Below, in pieces: positions 43,532 through 52,675 of a DNA stretch of 64,000 nt. Below the pieces are notes generated by a model that ran no database searches, was not told where the DNA came from, and saw only the letters and a program-made list of their open reading frames with translations. The position numbers and the translations under genes are program-made. Every line of letters begins with the position of its first letter. Within the stretch, counting starts at the first letter, position 1. The stretch is from an uncultured Bacilli bacterium. GTDB taxonomy: Bacteria > Bacillota_I > Bacilli_A > RF39 > UBA660. The stretch spans positions 32,435 through 96,434 of the forward strand of contig CAJUKB010000003.1 of the NCBI GenBank assembly GCA_910587325.1. The letters run 5' to 3'.

Positions 43532-43774
43532 ATGGATGATAAGACAAGTCTTTTTGATATTACTTTATTTAAACAAGCACAAATAGAGTATACCATTAAA
43601 GAAGTTTACCAAACGTTAATGAATAGAGGATATGATCCTGTAAATCAACTTGTAGGGTATTTAATTTCCGGAGATCCAGGCTATATATCTAGTTACAATG
43701 GAGCACGAGAAAGAATTCAAGAAATTGATAGGGAACTTATTGTAGCTTATCTTTTGGAACAATATTTAAAATGA
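43532..43774 (+). CDS. IreB family regulatory phosphoprotein
   Basis: The 80-residue product matches the IreB/UPF0297 (YrzL) family over its full length, including D-x-T-x-x-F-D and the G-Y-L-I-S-G-D-P-G-Y-I segment. In Enterococcus IreB is phosphorylated by the kinase IreK and affects cephalosporin resistance. It heads the conserved operon that ends with greA and overlaps ruvX by 4 bases. Confidence 0.92.
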   Translation: MDDKTSLFDITLFKQAQIEYTIKEVYQTLMNRGYDPVNQLVGYLISGDPGYISSYNGARERIQEIDRELIVAYLLEQYLK

Positions 43775-44178
43775 GATATTTAGGACTTGATTTAGGTACC
43801 AAAACATTAGGAATCGCCATAAGTGATAAAACAAATACAATTTCTTCCCCGTATACAACTTTGCGCTTTGAAGCCTATGAAGAACTTGTAGAAGAATTAA
43901 AAAAAATTGTGACGGAAAAAGATATAGGTACATTTATTTTAGGATATCCTAAAAATATGAATAATACCTTAGGTCCTGCCATAGAAAGAACGGAAAGTTT
44001 TAAAGCAATATTAGAAAAAAATTTTTCCTTGCCGATTGTCTTAATTGATGAACGCTTATCAACTGTAGAAGCCGAAAATATACTGATTAGCACCGATACA
44101 AAAAGAAAAAAAAGAAAAAAAATTATTGATAGCTATGCTGCTGCTATTATTTTAGATACATATTTAAAAAGAAAGTAG
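43771..44178 (+). CDS. ruvX: RuvX/YqgF-type nuclease
   Basis: The 135-residue protein has the RNase H-like fold motifs L-G-L-D-L-G-T-K-T-L-G (catalytic Asp), I-D-E-R-L-S-T and the C-terminal D-S-Y-A-A-A. The family acts in 16S rRNA 5'-end maturation or as a Holliday-junction resolvase-like enzyme. It overlaps ireB by 4 bases. Confidence 0.93.
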   Translation: MRYLGLDLGTKTLGIAISDKTNTISSPYTTLRFEAYEELVEELKKIVTEKDIGTFILGYPKNMNNTLGPAIERTESFKAILEKNFSLPIVLIDERLSTVEAENILISTDTKRKKRKKIIDSYAAAIILDTYLKRK

Positions 44179-44187
44179 GGATTTTAA

Positions 44188-44463
44188 GTGGATACAAAAA
44201 ATAGTGTTTTTACCGCTAAAAATGTTCAAGGAGAACAAAAAACATACGAAATTATATTTAAATTTGATTCAGAAGAAACCAAAAAAAGTTATGTAGTCTA
44301 TACCGATAATACAAAAGAAAAAGGAAAACTAAAAGTTTATGCAAATATTTATGATAAAACCGGCAGAAGTAAAGAACTTTTGCCTATTGAAACAGAAGCA
44401 GAATGGAATACCATAGAAGCATTTTTATCGAAGTTAGAGAGGGAAGTTCATGAAGAAAATTAG
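44188..44463 (+). CDS. DUF1292 (YrzB-like) protein
   Basis: A 91-residue acidic protein of the DUF1292 family, recognised by the F-K-F-D-S-E-E...Y-V-V-Y-T-D-N pattern and its fixed place between ruvX and mltG. Function unknown. The start is GTG at 44188 after a weak AGGG site, 9 bases after ruvX; it overlaps mltG by 14 bases. Confidence 0.85.
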   Translation: MDTKNSVFTAKNVQGEQKTYEIIFKFDSEETKKSYVVYTDNTKEKGKLKVYANIYDKTGRSKELLPIETEAEWNTIEAFLSKLEREVHEEN

Positions 44464-45502
44464 ATTAAAGAAAAAAGTAATTGTTGTACTACTCCTTTTT
44501 TTCGTTTTAATCTTTTTAGGAATAGGCCTATATGGTTTTAGTTTGAGAAGTGTCAGTCAAAATGACGAAGTTGTTTTTTTTACTATCCAAAGTGGAACAA
44601 GTAAAATCGAAATTGTAGAAGACTTAAAAACTGCAGGACTCATCCGTAGTAAAACAGCATTACTTATTTATTTGTTTTTTAATGATGATATCAATTTACA
44701 AGCTGGTAAATATGATTTAAATCGTAACATGAGTGCTACTGATATTTTAAAAACGATTAGTAGTGGAAATGTTAAAGTGGATACTGTGAAAGTAACCTTT
44801 GTAGAAGGTAAAAATATGAATGACTATATTAAACTGATCAGTGAAAATTTTCCCTTTACAGAAAACGAAATTAAAGAAGTTTTAGCCTCTCGCGAATATA
44901 TGGAAGAATTAGTAGAAAAGTACGATTTTTTGACAGATGAAGTTTTAAATGGTAATATTTATTATGCACTCGAGGGTTATCTATTTCCAGATACATATGA
45001 ATTTTCTGAAAATGCAAGCATAAAAGAAATACTAACCAAAATTTTAGATAACACCAAAGCAAAGTTAGAAAGTTTAGATTTAGAGAATAGCGAATATACG
45101 ATACATCAAATTCTTTCTATGGCTTCTATTGTTGAATTAGAGGCAGTAAATGAGGCGGATCGTGCACGTGTTGCACAAGTGATTTATAAAAGGTTAGGAA
45201 TGGGGAAAGGACTAGGAATGGATGTAACCACTTATTATGCTGTTAAAAAGGCTTTAGGAGAAACCCTAACGATGAGTGATTTACGTACAGTAAACCCTTA
45301 TAACACGAGTGAATCCAATAGTAGTATGGCAGGAAAACTACCTATTGGGCCTATATGTAACCCTTCTTTAATGAGCATTAAAGCTGTGTTAAATCCAAGT
45401 GATACTAATTATATTTATTTTTATGCCAATATAAGAACTCATGAAGTATTTTTTGCCAATACGTATGAGGAATTTATTGCCATACAAAGAGAAGTAGGAT
45501 GA
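44450..45502 (+). CDS. mltG: Endolytic murein transglycosylase MltG
   Basis: The 350-residue protein has one N-terminal membrane helix (about 7-27), a LysM-like region and the YceG/MltG catalytic domain with the Glu in M-A-S-I-V-E-L-E and the C-terminal L-P-I-G-P-I-C-N-P motif. It cuts nascent glycan strands outside the membrane. It overlaps both neighbours in the operon. Confidence 0.93.
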   Translation: MKKIRLKKKVIVVLLLFFVLIFLGIGLYGFSLRSVSQNDEVVFFTIQSGTSKIEIVEDLKTAGLIRSKTALLIYLFFNDDINLQAGKYDLNRNMSATDILKTISSGNVKVDTVKVTFVEGKNMNDYIKLISENFPFTENEIKEVLASREYMEELVEKYDFLTDEVLNGNIYYALEGYLFPDTYEFSENASIKEILTKILDNTKAKLESLDLENSEYTIHQILSMASIVELEAVNEADRARVAQVIYKRLGMGKGLGMDVTTYYAVKKALGETLTMSDLRTVNPYNTSESNSSMAGKLPIGPICNPSLMSIKAVLNPSDTNYIYFYANIRTHEVFFANTYEEFIAIQREVG

Positions 45503-46104
45503 GGTTAATGAAACAATATATTTTAGAAATGGAACAATATGCAAAAGAAAAAAATGTTCCTATTATTGAAAAAGATTCGATTGCTTATATTATGAAATAC
45601 ATTAAAGCAAATCGCATAAAAAATATTTTAGAAATTGGAAGTGCTATTGGCTACTCTGCTATTTTGATGGCTTCTTCTAGTAAAGAGGTAAAAGTAACTA
45701 CTATTGAAAGAGATGAATCTCGTTATATGGAATGCTTGAAAAATGTCAAAAAATGTGGCTTTGATAAAGAAGTGAATGTGGTTTTTCAAGATGCTTTAGA
45801 AGTGAATTTAACCGGTGTTAGTTATGATTTAATCTTCATTGATGCTGCCAAAGGCCAATACAAGAAGTTTTTTGAGAAATTCAAATATTTCTTAGCACCA
45901 GGTGGAGTAATTATTACGGATAATTTGAAATTCCATGGCTATGTTGGAAAAAAAGAAACGATTGATAGTAAAAATCTGCGTGGCATTGTCGATAAAATTG
46001 AAAGTTATGTAGAATTTTTGAAAACCAATGAAGAATTTGATACAGAATTCATTGATGTTGGCGATGGCATCAGTGTAAGTAGAAGAAAAGATGAAAACAA
46101 ATAA
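45499..46104 (+). CDS. trmR: tRNA 5-hydroxyuridine O-methyltransferase (TrmR-like)
   Basis: A class I SAM methyltransferase of the O-methyltransferase 3 family (201 residues): motif I L-E-I-G-S-A-I-G-Y-S-A, the D-L-I-F-I-D-A-A-K metal/catalytic segment and T-D-N. The Bacillus orthologue YrrM/TrmR methylates 5-hydroxyuridine at tRNA position 34, made by the two U32 proteins encoded next, so these three genes form one pathway. It overlaps mltG by 4 bases. Confidence 0.88.
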   Translation: MRLMKQYILEMEQYAKEKNVPIIEKDSIAYIMKYIKANRIKNILEIGSAIGYSAILMASSSKEVKVTTIERDESRYMECLKNVKKCGFDKEVNVVFQDALEVNLTGVSYDLIFIDAAKGQYKKFFEKFKYFLAPGGVIITDNLKFHGYVGKKETIDSKNLRGIVDKIESYVEFLKTNEEFDTEFIDVGDGISVSRRKDENK

Positions 46105-46879
46105 TTATTTAATTGTTGTTACAAATGAAGATTTATTAGAATTGAAAGTTAAGAACATTAGCTTTCTTTTTCCCGTGACTTACTATTCAGTTGGTTTTTT
46201 AAAAACTTTTAAACTAGAAGAAATCCAAACTCCACATGCTTATCTTTATATCAATCGTATTTTAGATAAAAAGGCAATCCAAAACTTAAAAGAAGATTTG
46301 AAAAAAATACCTTCTTGTGTAGAAGGAATTTGTTTTACAGATTTAGGGGTTGTGGGCATTGTAAAAGAACTTAATTTACAAATAAAACTGATTTATATGC
46401 AAAATCATAATACGACAAATGCTCTTTCTATTAATGCATATTTAGAATATTTGGATAGCGTCTTAATCAGTACGGATATCACAGAAAAAGAAATGAAAAC
46501 TATTTTAGATGTTGCTACCAAACCTTTAATCATTCCTTATTTTAGTTTGGTAGAAGTTATGTATTCTAGGCGTGCTCTTCTTTCCAACTATAATGAGAAT
46601 TTTGGCTACTCTAAAAGACAAGAAGAAATTTTGCATGAGGGAATATCGAATCAAGACTTTTTAGCGATTGAAAATGCTTATGGAACGATTTTATATGCAA
46701 AAAAATTTATTGATTATAGAAATATAGAACATGAAAATATCATGTATCGTTATATTAATCCATTAGGATTAACAAAAGATGCCATAGAAAGCGTTTTAAA
46801 TGGTGAAGATTTTTCTTCTATTAGTGATACTGGATTTTTATATAAAAAAACGTATTATCGCTTGAAGGAGGAAGAGTGA
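46091..46879 (+). CDS. U32 family protein, TrhP1/YrrN-like
   Basis: The 262-residue protein is the shorter of two adjacent U32 family proteins, as in Bacillus (yrrN, yrrO). It lacks the cysteine-rich catalytic segment of the longer one, so it is probably a partner subunit in forming 5-hydroxyuridine at tRNA U34. Overlaps trmR by 14 bases and the next gene by 4. Confidence 0.75.
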   Translation: MKTNNYLIVVTNEDLLELKVKNISFLFPVTYYSVGFLKTFKLEEIQTPHAYLYINRILDKKAIQNLKEDLKKIPSCVEGICFTDLGVVGIVKELNLQIKLIYMQNHNTTNALSINAYLEYLDSVLISTDITEKEMKTILDVATKPLIIPYFSLVEVMYSRRALLSNYNENFGYSKRQEEILHEGISNQDFLAIENAYGTILYAKKFIDYRNIEHENIMYRYINPLGLTKDAIESVLNGEDFSSISDTGFLYKKTYYRLKEEE

Positions 46880-48078
46880 TGAATAAAGTGGAATTGCTTG
46901 CTCCCGCCGGGGATTTAGAAAAATTAAAAATTGCTTACCTATATGGAGCAGATGCGGTTTATTGTGCAGGAAAAAAGTTTGGACTTCGTGCCAATGCCAA
47001 TAATTTTACGCTGGAAGAGCTTAAAGAGGCTGTAGAATATGCCCATCGTTTAAACAAAAAACTTTATGTAACCATAAATATTATTTTTCATGAGAAAGAG
47101 TTAGAGGGGCTAGAAGAATATTTAAAAGAATTAGGCCAAATTGGGGTAGATGCCATTATTGCCAGTGATATTTTGGTAATGAAAAAAATAAAAGAACTAA
47201 ATTTAAAATTAGAACTTCATGTTTCTACCCAAGCAAGTATTTTAAATAGGGAAGCCGCACTTTTTTATAAAGATTTAGGAGCTACACGTTTAGTCTTGGC
47301 ACGAGAAGCAAGTTTAGAAGACATTCAGGATATTAAAGAAAATACAGGATTAGAACTAGAGTGTTTTATCCATGGAGCGATGTGTACTTCTTTTTCAGGG
47401 CGATGTGTTTTATCCAACTATTGTACCAATCGTGATGCTAACCGAGGAGGGTGCGCTCAAATCTGTCGTTGGGTATTTAATATTGAGGACAAAAAAGATG
47501 TATTTAGCATGACACCAAAAGATTTAAATTTAATAGAATATATTGTGGATATGGTGAACGTCGGGGTAAATTCCTTTAAAGTAGAAGGAAGAATGCGAGG
47601 CATTTACTATATTGCAACGGTTATTTTAGTGTATAGAAGAATAGTAGATAAGATAGGTACAAATACTTTAAGTAGGGGAGAAATCCAATATTATTTAGAT
47701 ATTCTTAATCGTTGTGCCAACAGGGATTCAACGCCCCAATTTATTAAAGAAATTCCAACGAAAGAGGAACAATATTTTTTGGGTAGACAAGAATTGTCTA
47801 ATCAAGATTTTTTAGGCTTAGTTTTAGACTATGATGAAGAAAACAAGTTTGTAACTCTTGAACAACGAAACTATTTTAAGATTGGAGACATTGTAGAATT
47901 CTTTGGTCCAAATATCGAAACATTTTCTTATGAGGTGACTAAAATTTATGGGGAAGATGGGCAAGAAATTGAAATTGCCAATCACCCTAAAATGGTTGTA
48001 AAATTGCCGATAGATGCTAAATTATCGAAATACGATATGATGCGCATAAAAGTATTTGACAAACAAGATTATTTATAG
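46876..48078 (+). CDS. trhP: U32 family protein, tRNA 5-hydroxyuridine synthase TrhP-like
   Basis: The 400-residue protein has the U32 signature E-C-F-I-H-G-A-M-C followed by G-R-C-V-L-S-N-Y and the C-x6-G-G-C-A-Q-I-C-R-W cysteines that bind an iron-sulfur cluster. TrhP uses prephenate-derived chemistry to hydroxylate U34 of several tRNAs. The start LLAPAGDLEKLKIAYLYGADAVY is typical. Historically annotated as a peptidase, which is not supported by its pathway context here. Confidence 0.88.
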   Translation: MMNKVELLAPAGDLEKLKIAYLYGADAVYCAGKKFGLRANANNFTLEELKEAVEYAHRLNKKLYVTINIIFHEKELEGLEEYLKELGQIGVDAIIASDILVMKKIKELNLKLELHVSTQASILNREAALFYKDLGATRLVLAREASLEDIQDIKENTGLELECFIHGAMCTSFSGRCVLSNYCTNRDANRGGCAQICRWVFNIEDKKDVFSMTPKDLNLIEYIVDMVNVGVNSFKVEGRMRGIYYIATVILVYRRIVDKIGTNTLSRGEIQYYLDILNRCANRDSTPQFIKEIPTKEEQYFLGRQELSNQDFLGLVLDYDEENKFVTLEQRNYFKIGDIVEFFGPNIETFSYEVTKIYGEDGQEIEIANHPKMVVKLPIDAKLSKYDMMRIKVFDKQDYL

Positions 48079-48119
48079 TATTCTTAAGACTGAAAATTTT
48101 TAGAAGGTGAAAAAACATT

Positions 48120-48587
48120 ATGAATAAAAGTGAAAATATTATGCTAACAGCAGATGGTTATTTAGCATTAGAACAAGAATTAAATGTATTAAAAACAGAA
48201 AAAAGACCAGAAGTTATTAAAGCGTTAAAAGAAGCTAGGGCTTTAGGAGATTTATCTGAGAATAGTGATTATGATGCTGCAAGAAATGAACAAGCACAAT
48301 TAGAAGCAAGAATTAAAGAACTAGAATATAAATTAGAACATTGTACTATCGCCGATGCTGGAAGTGATGGTACAGTGGGAGTTGGAAGTAACGTAACCAT
48401 TACATATGATGATGGTGAAACAGAAGAATACAAAATTGTAGGTTCTTTAGAAGCCGATCCATTTGAAAATAAAATTTCCAATGAAAGTCCAATTGGAAAA
48501 GCCATTAATGGGCATAAAAAAGGAGAAACTGTAGAGGTACAATCTCCAAATGGAAATTTTTCTGTAACCATAACGGATATTAACTAA
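48120..48587 (+). CDS. greA: Transcription elongation factor GreA
   Basis: The 155-residue protein has the N-terminal coiled coil with the tip residues D-L-S-E-N-S-D-Y-D that reach the RNA polymerase active site, and the C-terminal FKBP-like domain with S-P-I-G-K-A. It rescues backtracked polymerase. An AGAAGGTG site precedes the ATG, and a strong terminator ends the operon. Confidence 0.96.
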   Translation: MNKSENIMLTADGYLALEQELNVLKTEKRPEVIKALKEARALGDLSENSDYDAARNEQAQLEARIKELEYKLEHCTIADAGSDGTVGVGSNVTITYDDGETEEYKIVGSLEADPFENKISNESPIGKAINGHKKGETVEVQSPNGNFSVTITDIN

Positions 48588-48620
48588 AAATTGTATGAAA
48601 AGTACAATTTTTTCTTTTTG
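48586..48620 (+). terminator. Intrinsic terminator after greA
   Basis: AAAAATTGTA (48586-48595) pairs with TACAATTTTT (48603-48612) and runs into a T-rich tract. Confidence 0.8.
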
Positions 48621-48711
48621 TGAAGACATTTTGCCAAGTTTTGTCGAAAGTCTTGATAAAAAAACATTTTTACTTAAAATAAACAAAAACTTTTAAGAAA
48701 GGACAAAGTAA

Positions 48712-49614
48712 ATGGTAAAAGAAAAAATGTTTTTAAAAGATGTCTTTATAACAAAATTATTAAAAGATGTAGAATGTCGTGATTATTTAGCAAGTATTAT
48801 CGGGGCTGTTTTAAATATTGACTCCGAGTATGTTCTTGCAAACTTAAAATTATTAGATACAGAGGTAAATCAAAATATTCATACGAAAGACCAAGAAGTA
48901 GATATTATTGTGGAAAATGAGGATATGGTTGTCAATATTGAAATAAATACTTTAAATACCAAACAAAGTAGAATGAAAAACAATTCTTATGTGGCACAGT
49001 TAATCATTAGACAAACATTTCCGGGGAAATTATATGATATAAAGCCAATTGTACAAATTAATGTGGATTGCTTTGATTTGTATGAAAAAAAAGAATTTAT
49101 TTATCATAGTGTCATGATGGAAGAAAAGTACCACCTAAAAAGACAAGATAGCAATATAGATTTATACGATATCAATCTAGATTTTCTATCCGAATTGGAT
49201 TATAATCAAATTAGAAATTTAAGTGAAAAAGATTTAAAATGGTTGCTTTATATTTTTGTATGCCAAGATAAAAAACTTAAAAATAATTTGTATAATAAGA
49301 ATAGGATGATGAATAAGGTGGAAAAGAAAATGGAAAACTTTATGAAAGAATTTGATAGTTTACTCTATTACAATCATGATGAGTTTCGTGCAGCAGAAAT
49401 AGAAGAATTAAGAGAAGAAGCCATAAAACTAGCAAAAGAAGAAGGAATTGAACAAGGTAAAAAAGAAGGTTTGAAAAAAGGTATCGAGCAAGGTTCTAAA
49501 CTAGCTAAATTGGATATGGCAAAAAAATTGTTAGCTAAAAATAAAAATTTGGAAGAAATCCAAGAATTTACAGACTTAACGATAAAAGAGATTGAAGAAT
49601 TGAAAGCAAGTTAA
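48712..49614 (+). CDS. Rpn family PD-(D/E)XK nuclease/transposase-like protein
   Basis: This 300-residue copy is complete: N-terminal KEKMFLKDVFITKLLKD, the nuclease core D-Q-E-V-D-I-I-V-E-N and N-I-E-I-N, P-I-V-Q-I-N-V-D-C-F, and a C-terminal Lys/Glu-rich helix with G-I-E-Q-G-K-K-E-G-L repeats. Rpn proteins are recombination-promoting nucleases, abundant and often mobile in such genomes. Two decayed relatives occur at 10.1 and 24-26 kb. An AAGGACAAAG-type site precedes the ATG. Confidence 0.82.
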   Translation: MVKEKMFLKDVFITKLLKDVECRDYLASIIGAVLNIDSEYVLANLKLLDTEVNQNIHTKDQEVDIIVENEDMVVNIEINTLNTKQSRMKNNSYVAQLIIRQTFPGKLYDIKPIVQINVDCFDLYEKKEFIYHSVMMEEKYHLKRQDSNIDLYDINLDFLSELDYNQIRNLSEKDLKWLLYIFVCQDKKLKNNLYNKNRMMNKVEKKMENFMKEFDSLLYYNHDEFRAAEIEELREEAIKLAKEEGIEQGKKEGLKKGIEQGSKLAKLDMAKKLLAKNKNLEEIQEFTDLTIKEIEELKAS

Positions 49615-49629
49615 GTTTGTGAAAATGAA

Positions 49630-49658
49630 TTGATTTTTTCTAATACCTTCTGTATAAT
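49630..49658 (+). promoter_or_regulatory. tig promoter
   Basis: TTGATT at 49630-49635 and TATAAT at 49653-49658, 17 bases apart. It excludes an in-frame ATG at 49664 as the tig start. Confidence 0.7.
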
Positions 49659-49687
49659 AAGTCTTGTTAGAAAGAGGACGAGAAGTT

Positions 49688-50938
49688 ATGAAAAAGAACG
49701 TAATTACAAAAGAAATTAAAATAGAAGGTAAAGAATGGGAAAAATGTTTAGATGCAGCATTTAAGAAAAAAAATAAAGATGTAAAAATAGATGGTTTTAG
49801 AAAAGGCGCAGCTCCAAAAGATATTTTTATTAAAAAGTTTGGAATTGAATCTCTTTTTATGGATGCAATTGATGGTGCAGTAGATAATGCTTATAAAAAA
49901 CTATTAGAAGAAGAAAAGATTACACCTGTTTGTGAACCAAAATTAGATGTCAAAACGATTAATGAAAAAGAATGTGTTTTAGAATTTACTTTTATTACAG
50001 CGCCAGAAGTTACTTTAGGAGAATACAAGAATTTAAAAATAAAAAAACCTACTGCTAAAGTAACAAAAGAAGAAATAAAAGAAGAAGTAGAGCGTCTTCG
50101 TAATCAATTTGCTGAAATCAAAGTAAAAGACGATAAAGCCAAAGTAGAAGTTGGAGATACTGCTATTATTGATTTTAAAGGTTATGTTGATGGAAAAGTA
50201 TTAGATGGTGGAACAGGAGAAAATTATCCACTAGAAATTGGTTCTCATACTTTTATTCCTGGTTTTGAAGAAGGATTGGTTGGTTTAAAAGTTGGAGACG
50301 AAAAAGAACTTAATTTGACATTCCCTGAAAATTATACCGAAGATTTAAAAAACAAAGATGTTAAATTTGAGGTCAAAGTAAACGAGATTAAAACAAGAGT
50401 CCTTCCCGAACTTAATGAAGACTTTTATCTTGATTTAGGTTATGAAGATGTTAAAACAAAAGAAGAGTTTGAAGGTAAAGTAGAGGAGTCTATTAAAACT
50501 CGCAAAGAAGCAGAAATTGAAGACCAATATATTGAAGATTGTCTATCTAAAGCAAGCGAAAATATGAAAGTCGATATTAACGAAGAAATTTTAGATGATG
50601 AAATTCATCGTATGATTCATCAATTTGAAGACCAATTAAAAATGCAAGGATTAAATATTGAGCAATATTATGAATTTAGTGGTATGACGCATGAAAAAAT
50701 GCATGAGCAAATGGAACCAGAAGCAACAAAACGTATTAAATATCGTTATTTACTTGAAAAAGTGGCTGAAGTAGAAAATATTGAAGTGACGGATAAAGAA
50801 GCTGATAAGCAAGCGGATGAAATGGCAGCAAACTATGGGATATCTAAAGAAGAGCTTTTAAAAGCTTATGGAAGTTTAGAAGTTGTAAAATACGATATTA
50901 AAATGCGTAATGCAATTGAAGTAATTAAAGGAGCGTAA
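49688..50938 (+). CDS. tig: Trigger factor (ribosome-associated chaperone)
   Basis: The 416-residue protein has the N-terminal ribosome-binding loop D-G-F-R-K-G-A-A-P, an FKBP-type PPIase domain (about 145-235, with G-D-T-A-I-I-D-F-K-G and F-I-P-G-F-E-E-G) and a helical C-terminal chaperone region. It binds emerging nascent chains and catalyses prolyl isomerisation. The terminator lies right at its stop codon. Confidence 0.95.
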   Translation: MKKNVITKEIKIEGKEWEKCLDAAFKKKNKDVKIDGFRKGAAPKDIFIKKFGIESLFMDAIDGAVDNAYKKLLEEEKITPVCEPKLDVKTINEKECVLEFTFITAPEVTLGEYKNLKIKKPTAKVTKEEIKEEVERLRNQFAEIKVKDDKAKVEVGDTAIIDFKGYVDGKVLDGGTGENYPLEIGSHTFIPGFEEGLVGLKVGDEKELNLTFPENYTEDLKNKDVKFEVKVNEIKTRVLPELNEDFYLDLGYEDVKTKEEFEGKVEESIKTRKEAEIEDQYIEDCLSKASENMKVDINEEILDDEIHRMIHQFEDQLKMQGLNIEQYYEFSGMTHEKMHEQMEPEATKRIKYRYLLEKVAEVENIEVTDKEADKQADEMAANYGISKEELLKAYGSLEVVKYDIKMRNAIEVIKGA

Positions 50939-50950
50939 GGCTTCTTTTTT
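50929..50950 (+). terminator. Intrinsic terminator after tig
   Basis: AGGAGC (50929-50934) pairs with GCTTCT (50940-50945, one G-T pair), then TTTTT; the stop codon is inside. Confidence 0.65.
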
Positions 50951-50955
50951 CATGC

Positions 50956-50984
50956 TTGAAAAAGAGAAAAAAGTATTTTATAAT
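50956..50984 (+). promoter_or_regulatory. Promoter of the phase-variable surface gene
   Basis: TTGAAA at 50956-50961 and TATAAT at 50979-50984, 17 bases apart. Unlike the 41-kb copy there are no ATATACG-type operators. Confidence 0.75.
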
Positions 50985-51055
50985 GGAAATAACAATAGAT
51001 GGAGGAAAAGAATGAAAAAGAAAAAACAAAGCCTCTCAACTTCAGGAAGTATCCT

Positions 51056-51065
51056 GGGGGGGGGG
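51056..51065 (+). repeat. G10 homopolymer, phase-variation switch
   Basis: Ten consecutive Gs at codons 15-18 of the surface gene. The paralogue at 58970 has GGGAGAAGGG here, interrupted and stable. Confidence 0.9.
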
Positions 51066-51077
51066 TACATTAGAAAG

Positions 51078-51651
51078 TAAAAAGAAAACCCTAGGGAGAA
51101 CTGAAAAGAAAATACTAATTGTAAGTGCTGTAGGCATATTACTAACATTAATAATAGGAGCAAGTTATGCGTATATAGCATACACAACAAGACAAGAAGG
51201 AATCAATGTACTTGAAACCGATTGTATTAATGTTACAATGGAAGAACTAACAAACGAAATCCGTTTAACAAATGCATACCCAATAACAGATGAAGTAGGA
51301 AGTAATTTAAAACCATTTCGTTTTAAATTAACCAATACCTGCGGAGTAGGAGTAGACTATAACATCAACTTAGAAGTGATGGAAATAGAAAATAGAATAG
51401 CTGCAAAGAATATAGCAGTAAAAGTAGATGGAAATGCCAAAAGCATCTTAAGCAACAATCCAGAAGCAACCCCAACGTATCAAGAAAGTGATTATACAGC
51501 AGTAGAGAGTTATACCACCTATAGTGGAAGTATAAAACCATATGAAAGCGTAGAGCATGAGGTGCGAATCTGGTTAGATGAAAGTGCAGGAAATGACTCA
51601 CAAAACGGGAAATTCTATAGCAAAGTAGTGATAGAAGCAAGACAAAATCAA
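51078..51651 (+). repeat. Conserved surface-protein cassette, copy 1
   Basis: Aligned with 59035-59608, this stretch of 574 bases differs at one position only (C at 51621, T at 59578). Identity ends sharply after the codons for R-Q-N-Q; beyond it the two genes are largely unrelated apart from a short second block (51765-51798 against 59769-59802). Confidence 0.9.
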
Positions 51652-52378
51652 GTAGTAGGGCAAAACTTTGCAGAGATTGCGAAATTAGGAGACTATGTAG
51701 AAATGACTCCAACAAGTACATCATATACAATATCATCAAGTTTAACCGGATATAGTTCAGATCAAAGTATTAATCCAAGTGAACTCAATTTATGGAGAAT
51801 AATTAAGATAAATGAAGATGGTACTTTAGAAATGGTTTCAGAATATGTATCAAGTAATGTAGTTTATTTTTATGGCTTAATAGGATACAAAAATTATATA
51901 GGAGCGTTAAATACAATCGCTAAGCAATATGAAAATGGGAAATATACTAATGGTTCCAGATATACAGGATATTATAATGGGCAAACAGAATATTTAAATG
52001 CTTTTTGTACTTCAGACCCAACTTGTACTGAACCTAATGGTGGAGATGACGAACCTGCTAAGTCTGTTGACTCGGAATTAATAAACGAAATATTAGGAAA
52101 TAGAGTCGCTTATGTGGTAGGAACAAATATAGCAGCTAATTATTGGTATGGACGTCGTCATTTCTATTGGGGAAATTCTAGTTATCAAGTGTACTCTGGA
52201 ATTACTATAGATATTGAAGGGGATTTTTTAAAACTTTCAGATAAAACTAGATTATATAATACAAGAAATGGTGAATTTTCGAATAGTAATTATTTACGTC
52301 CGATTATAATATTGAAAGCAAATGTTTTATATCAAAGTGGAAATGGTTCTTTAGAAAATCCATACAGTATTAGCGTCA

Positions 52379-52579
52379 ATGAATAAGGTTGAATTAAAGG
52401 AAATACGAAAAAGCTGTAATCTAAATCAAACAGAGTTTGCTAAGTTAATCGGAATTAGTCAACAGCAATATTCTAGATATGAAACGAATACCAATAAAAT
52501 ACCACTTGAAACATTTTTAAAATTATTAAAAGTTTGTCATTATAAAATGATAATTGAAAAAGAAGATAGTATAAAATGA
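52379..52579 (+). CDS. Small XRE regulator coupled to the phase-variable surface gene
   Basis: A 66-residue helix-turn-helix protein (NQTEFAKLIGISQQQYSRYET, then N-K-I-P-L-E-T-F). Its ATG lies 8 bases inside the surface gene end, in another frame. If translation is coupled, phase-off of the surface gene would also lower this regulator. Confidence 0.85.
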   Translation: MNKVELKEIRKSCNLNQTEFAKLIGISQQQYSRYETNTNKIPLETFLKLLKVCHYKMIIEKEDSIK

Positions 52580-52620
52580 GTATTTTCTTTTTTTTGAAAT
52601 TTGCTATCTGCAATTTTTTC

Positions 52621-52649
52621 TTGTTAATTCTTAAAATTTGCACTATAAT
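52621..52649 (+). promoter_or_regulatory. Promoter of the pilin-like gene
   Basis: TTGTTA at 52621-52626 and TATAAT at 52644-52649, 17 bases apart. Confidence 0.65.
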
Positions 52650-52675
52650 TTTAAATAGAGAATAGAGAGTGTAAT

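Larger units (their letters stand above)
51012..52386 (+). pseudogene. Surface protein gene switched off by a G10 tract (phase-variable)
   Basis: From the ATG at 51012 (GGAGG site at 51001-51005) the frame reads 15 codons, three Gly codons and then stops at TAA a few codons later. The rest of the gene is open in the +1 frame to 52386 and matches the surface protein at 58970: cytoplasmic tail, membrane helix ending G-A-S-Y-A-Y, and the TasA/camelysin-like region. With 9 or 12 Gs instead of 10 the frames join; with 11 they do not. The C-terminal domain (from about 51652) differs from the other copies and ends with a VRP-like L-R-P-I-I-I-L segment of the DUF6273-like type. The stop overlaps the next XRE gene by 8 bases. 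Confidence 0.85.

Noticed and set aside
51365..51739. Long minus-strand reading frames opposite the surface genes (also at 59322-59615 and 41269-41620)
   Set aside because: They are Leu-rich antisense shadows of the A-rich conserved cassette, with no ribosome binding sites; their similarity to each other only reflects the duplicated cassette.
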